A stretch of DNA of 7,173 bases, taken from contig CAYZTZ010000162.1 of the NCBI GenBank assembly GCA_964481255.1, positions 1-7,173 of the forward strand, read 5' to 3'. The notes below the pieces were generated by a model. It had not been told where the DNA came from and made no database searches. It was given only the letters and a program-made list of their open reading frames with translations. Positions 5,892 through 7,173 of this stretch are shown here, in pieces. Position 1 is the stretch's first letter. Every line of letters begins with the position of its first letter. Both the position numbers and the translations under genes were made by a program. Origin of the DNA: UBA6911 sp964481255 (GTDB lineage: Bacteria > Acidobacteriota > UBA6911).

Positions 5892-6089
5892 TCACAGTCT
5901 CTTTGCCTTGGCTCTGCAATGCCTTATCGTCACAAAGTCCGAACAGCATTTGGGATTTATTGAACCCGATCCGCAGGCGCAGGGACCCTCCCCGCCTCTG
6001 GAGGCAGGGCAGGCCTGCGGCGGAGACGCGCATAAAGCCTTGCGGGGCTTTATCTTGCGGGTTGCAGGCGGATTGGGGCCTTTCGGCAT
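5892..6089 (-). CDS. Small SEC-C zinc-motif protein, 65 residues
   Basis: The frame encodes GPCACGSGSINPKCC at residues 35-49. Its cysteines (37, 39, 48, 49) have exactly the spacing of the SEC-C zinc motif CPCGSGKKYKKCC found at the SecA C-terminus and in many small or modular proteins, where it binds zinc and contacts SecB, ribosomes or other partners. The N-terminal 34 residues are Pro- and Lys/Arg-rich and the C-terminus is basic (AKAKRL). The only in-frame start is the ATG at 6089, and it has no visible Shine-Dalgarno. The frame is open upstream to a TAA at 6135-6137, so a longer, now start-less protein is also possible. A terminator-like inverted repeat lies inside codons 12-20. The motif match is strong; expression as a stand-alone protein is uncertain. 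It lies between the broken flavoprotein and the cpaE-like gene on the same strand. Confidence 0.55.
   Translation of the reverse strand: MPKGPNPPATRKIKPRKALCASPPQACPASRGGEGPCACGSGSINPKCCSDFVTIRHCRAKAKRL
6032..6053. terminator. Terminator-like 8-bp inverted repeat
   Basis: ATAAAGCC (6032-6039) and GGCTTTAT (6046-6053) are perfect arms around a 6-nt loop, the AAAGCC…GGCTTT form common in intrinsic terminators. It lies about 107 nt past the flavoprotein stop on the minus strand but also inside the SEC-C reading frame. The following U content is short (TTTAT), so termination would be partial. Confidence 0.4.
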
Positions 6090-6159
6090 GGAGCGGGGCT
6101 TGTCGGGATAGAGGGGATCCGGCGCTTTCGGAGTTTATGCCGTGAACGCGGTGTTTCGG

Positions 6160-6657
6160 TTATTTCCTGTCGTAAACGCCCTGATAATCGATGTTGTGCG
6201 CTTCGTAGTTTTCCTTGAGTCTGCCGCAATAGCGCACGGAGAGCTCTCCGACCTTCACTTTCCCGTCGACCTGTTTGACGGTGATGAACTTGTGCCATTC
6301 GGGAGGATCCCATTGGGGGTAGTCCATCCGGTGAAAGCCCAGGAACTTGCTGCTGGCTTTGCGCGCCATGGACGCGTGCAAAACAATCTGTGCGTGCGTC
6401 AGAAGACTGAGGTCCTCGAGGCTGCGCATCAGCTTGTGAGGGTCCAGGGCGCGGAGTCTGGGCGCCCATTCCTTTTCGATTTCCAGAAGCGAGTCCAGCC
6501 CCATTTTCAGGAGCGATTCCGTCTTGTACTCGCTGCAGAAGTACTGCATCGCGCGCGCGATTCCGGCATGCAGCTCTTTCCAATCGATTCCGGCGCTTCT
6601 GCGGACGGGCGCATACGCTCTGGACTTTTCCCGCGAAATCTGGTCTCTCGACAGCAC
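6160..6657 (-). pseudogene. C-terminal part of a broken AprA/fumarate reductase-type flavoprotein
   Basis: This 165-residue stretch matches the C-terminal helical and cap-down region of FAD-dependent fumarate reductase/succinate dehydrogenase/adenylylsulfate reductase-like flavoproteins: RAYAPVRRSAGIDWKEL, then an Arg/Glu-rich helical bundle, ARKASSKFLGFHRMDYP and a terminal KFITVKQVDGKVKVGEL. The frame stays open upstream to a TGA at 6733-6735, and likely homology begins near 6694 (KAAAFSLQAPDP). There is no good start: the GTG at 6657 lies inside the domain. Its frame differs from the N-terminal part that precedes it on the same strand. I read both as remnants of one gene whose central portion (rest of the FAD domain, capping domain, catalytic residues) is missing. 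Alone it should have no redox function. Confidence 0.8.
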
Positions 6658-7133
6658 CGGGTCCGGCGCCTGCAGGGAAAAGGCCGCTGCCTTTCTCCGT
6701 CGCGGCCCTCGGCTCCTTTGAACCGGCCTTCCTCATCGCGTATCTTGCCGCCCATCTTCTCAAGCTCAAGAAGGGCGTCGTAGCTTTCGCGGCATTGTAT
6801 CTGGCGGCCGATGCCGCAGCCGTATCCGCCGAAAGCGTCGGTCAGCCGCTCGGCCCAGGCGTCGGGGTCGACCTTGGACAGAGGGTTCGCGGGTGCGTCG
6901 CACCAGTGGTCGCACCCGGGCCCTCCGGCTCCGCTGCGAATGGTCGCCGATTTTTCGACCAGGGCTACGCGGACGCCTTTTCGCGCGGCGCTGATGGCCG
7001 CCCAGCAGCCGGCGATGCCTCCGCCGAGGACGAGGACGTCCGTCTCGATCTCCCTCTCCTCGCCGTAGCGGATCGGGTAGGGCCACAAGGGCGGTCGGCC
7101 CTCGCTTCGGAGGTATTCATGAAAAGTGGTCAT
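6507..7133 (-). pseudogene. N-terminal part of a broken AprA/fumarate reductase-type flavoprotein
   Basis: Starts at an ATG with GGAGAGG roughly 9 nt upstream, a credible native start. Residues 32-61 form the FAD-binding strand-turn-helix: TDVLVLGGGIAG with GGGIAG at 37-42, and Glu60 in VALVEKS for the ribose. SGAGGPGCDHW (67-77) follows, as in AprA and fumarate reductase-like subunits. Similarity continues through MGGKIRDEEGRFKGAEGRDG and ends about residue 146 (near 6696-6716). After that the frame is out of register with the downstream C-terminal part and encodes Arg/Ser/Cys-rich nonsense to a stop at 6507. Full-length family members are usually around 550-650 residues, so roughly half is gone. 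No signal peptide is seen, so the ancestor was probably cytoplasmic. Electron partners (ferredoxin or heterodisulfide reductase-like subunits) would be expected beyond the window. Confidence 0.85.
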
Positions 7134-7173
7134 TGTCTTCGCCTCTCCGATGGACTTTCGCGGCCCGGGCCCC

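Noticed and set aside
6050..6783. Frames of 239 codons (-) and 213 codons (+) over the broken flavoprotein
   Set aside because: Out-of-frame readings of the C-terminal flavoprotein remnant; Arg/Gln/Pro-rich with no domain.
1..7173. Mobile element, CRISPR array, toxin-antitoxin or defence island
   Set aside because: No transposase, integrase, repeat-spacer pattern, tRNA attachment site or paired small toxin/antitoxin genes could be recognised on either strand.

Overview
The window is GC-rich, gene-dense bacterial DNA. Gene content points to a Gram-negative, probably anaerobic bacterium, most plausibly of the Desulfobacterota/former Deltaproteobacteria (Syntrophus-like). The hints are an AprA/fumarate-reductase-type flavoprotein, a CpaE/TadZ-type ATPase, an M48 metalloprotease, and glmM paired with a GlmU-like beta-helix protein. 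This placement is inferred from gene types only.

Layout. (1) 1-205: a + strand fragment of an M48 metalloprotease, cut by the window edge on the left and stopping abruptly against the 3' end of glmM. (2) 202-2806, - strand: a two-gene operon transcribed leftward. A stand-alone left-handed beta-helix protein resembling the acetyltransferase half of GlmU comes first, followed 16 nt later by phosphoglucosamine mutase GlmM. Together they suggest amino-sugar-1-phosphate supply for cell envelope synthesis. (3) 2807-3212: about 400 bp of intergenic DNA between divergent transcription units, with clustered short palindromes sharing the core CGGGAT/ATCCCG. (4) 3213-4414, + strand: a small unrecognised alpha/beta protein with a near-perfect Shine-Dalgarno, then acylphosphatase and adenine phosphoribosyltransferase separated by 1 nt. 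(5) 4448-5767, - strand: a CpaE/TadZ-like protein with a degenerate receiver domain and a P-loop lacking its lysine, with no other tad/cpa gene in the window. (6) 5892-6089, - strand: a candidate 65-residue protein with a perfectly spaced SEC-C zinc motif. (7) 6160-7133, - strand: a fumarate reductase/AprA-type flavoprotein reduced to its N- and C-terminal parts in different frames, with the middle missing.

I found no mobile element, CRISPR array, tRNA, rRNA or recognisable defence system, and no convincing new multi-gene system. The items most worth checking are the two abrupt gene junctions (about 205 and about 6700), which could be real decay or assembly errors; the GlmM plus GlmU-like acyltransferase pair; the nucleotide-site-degenerate CpaE; and the SEC-C microprotein.
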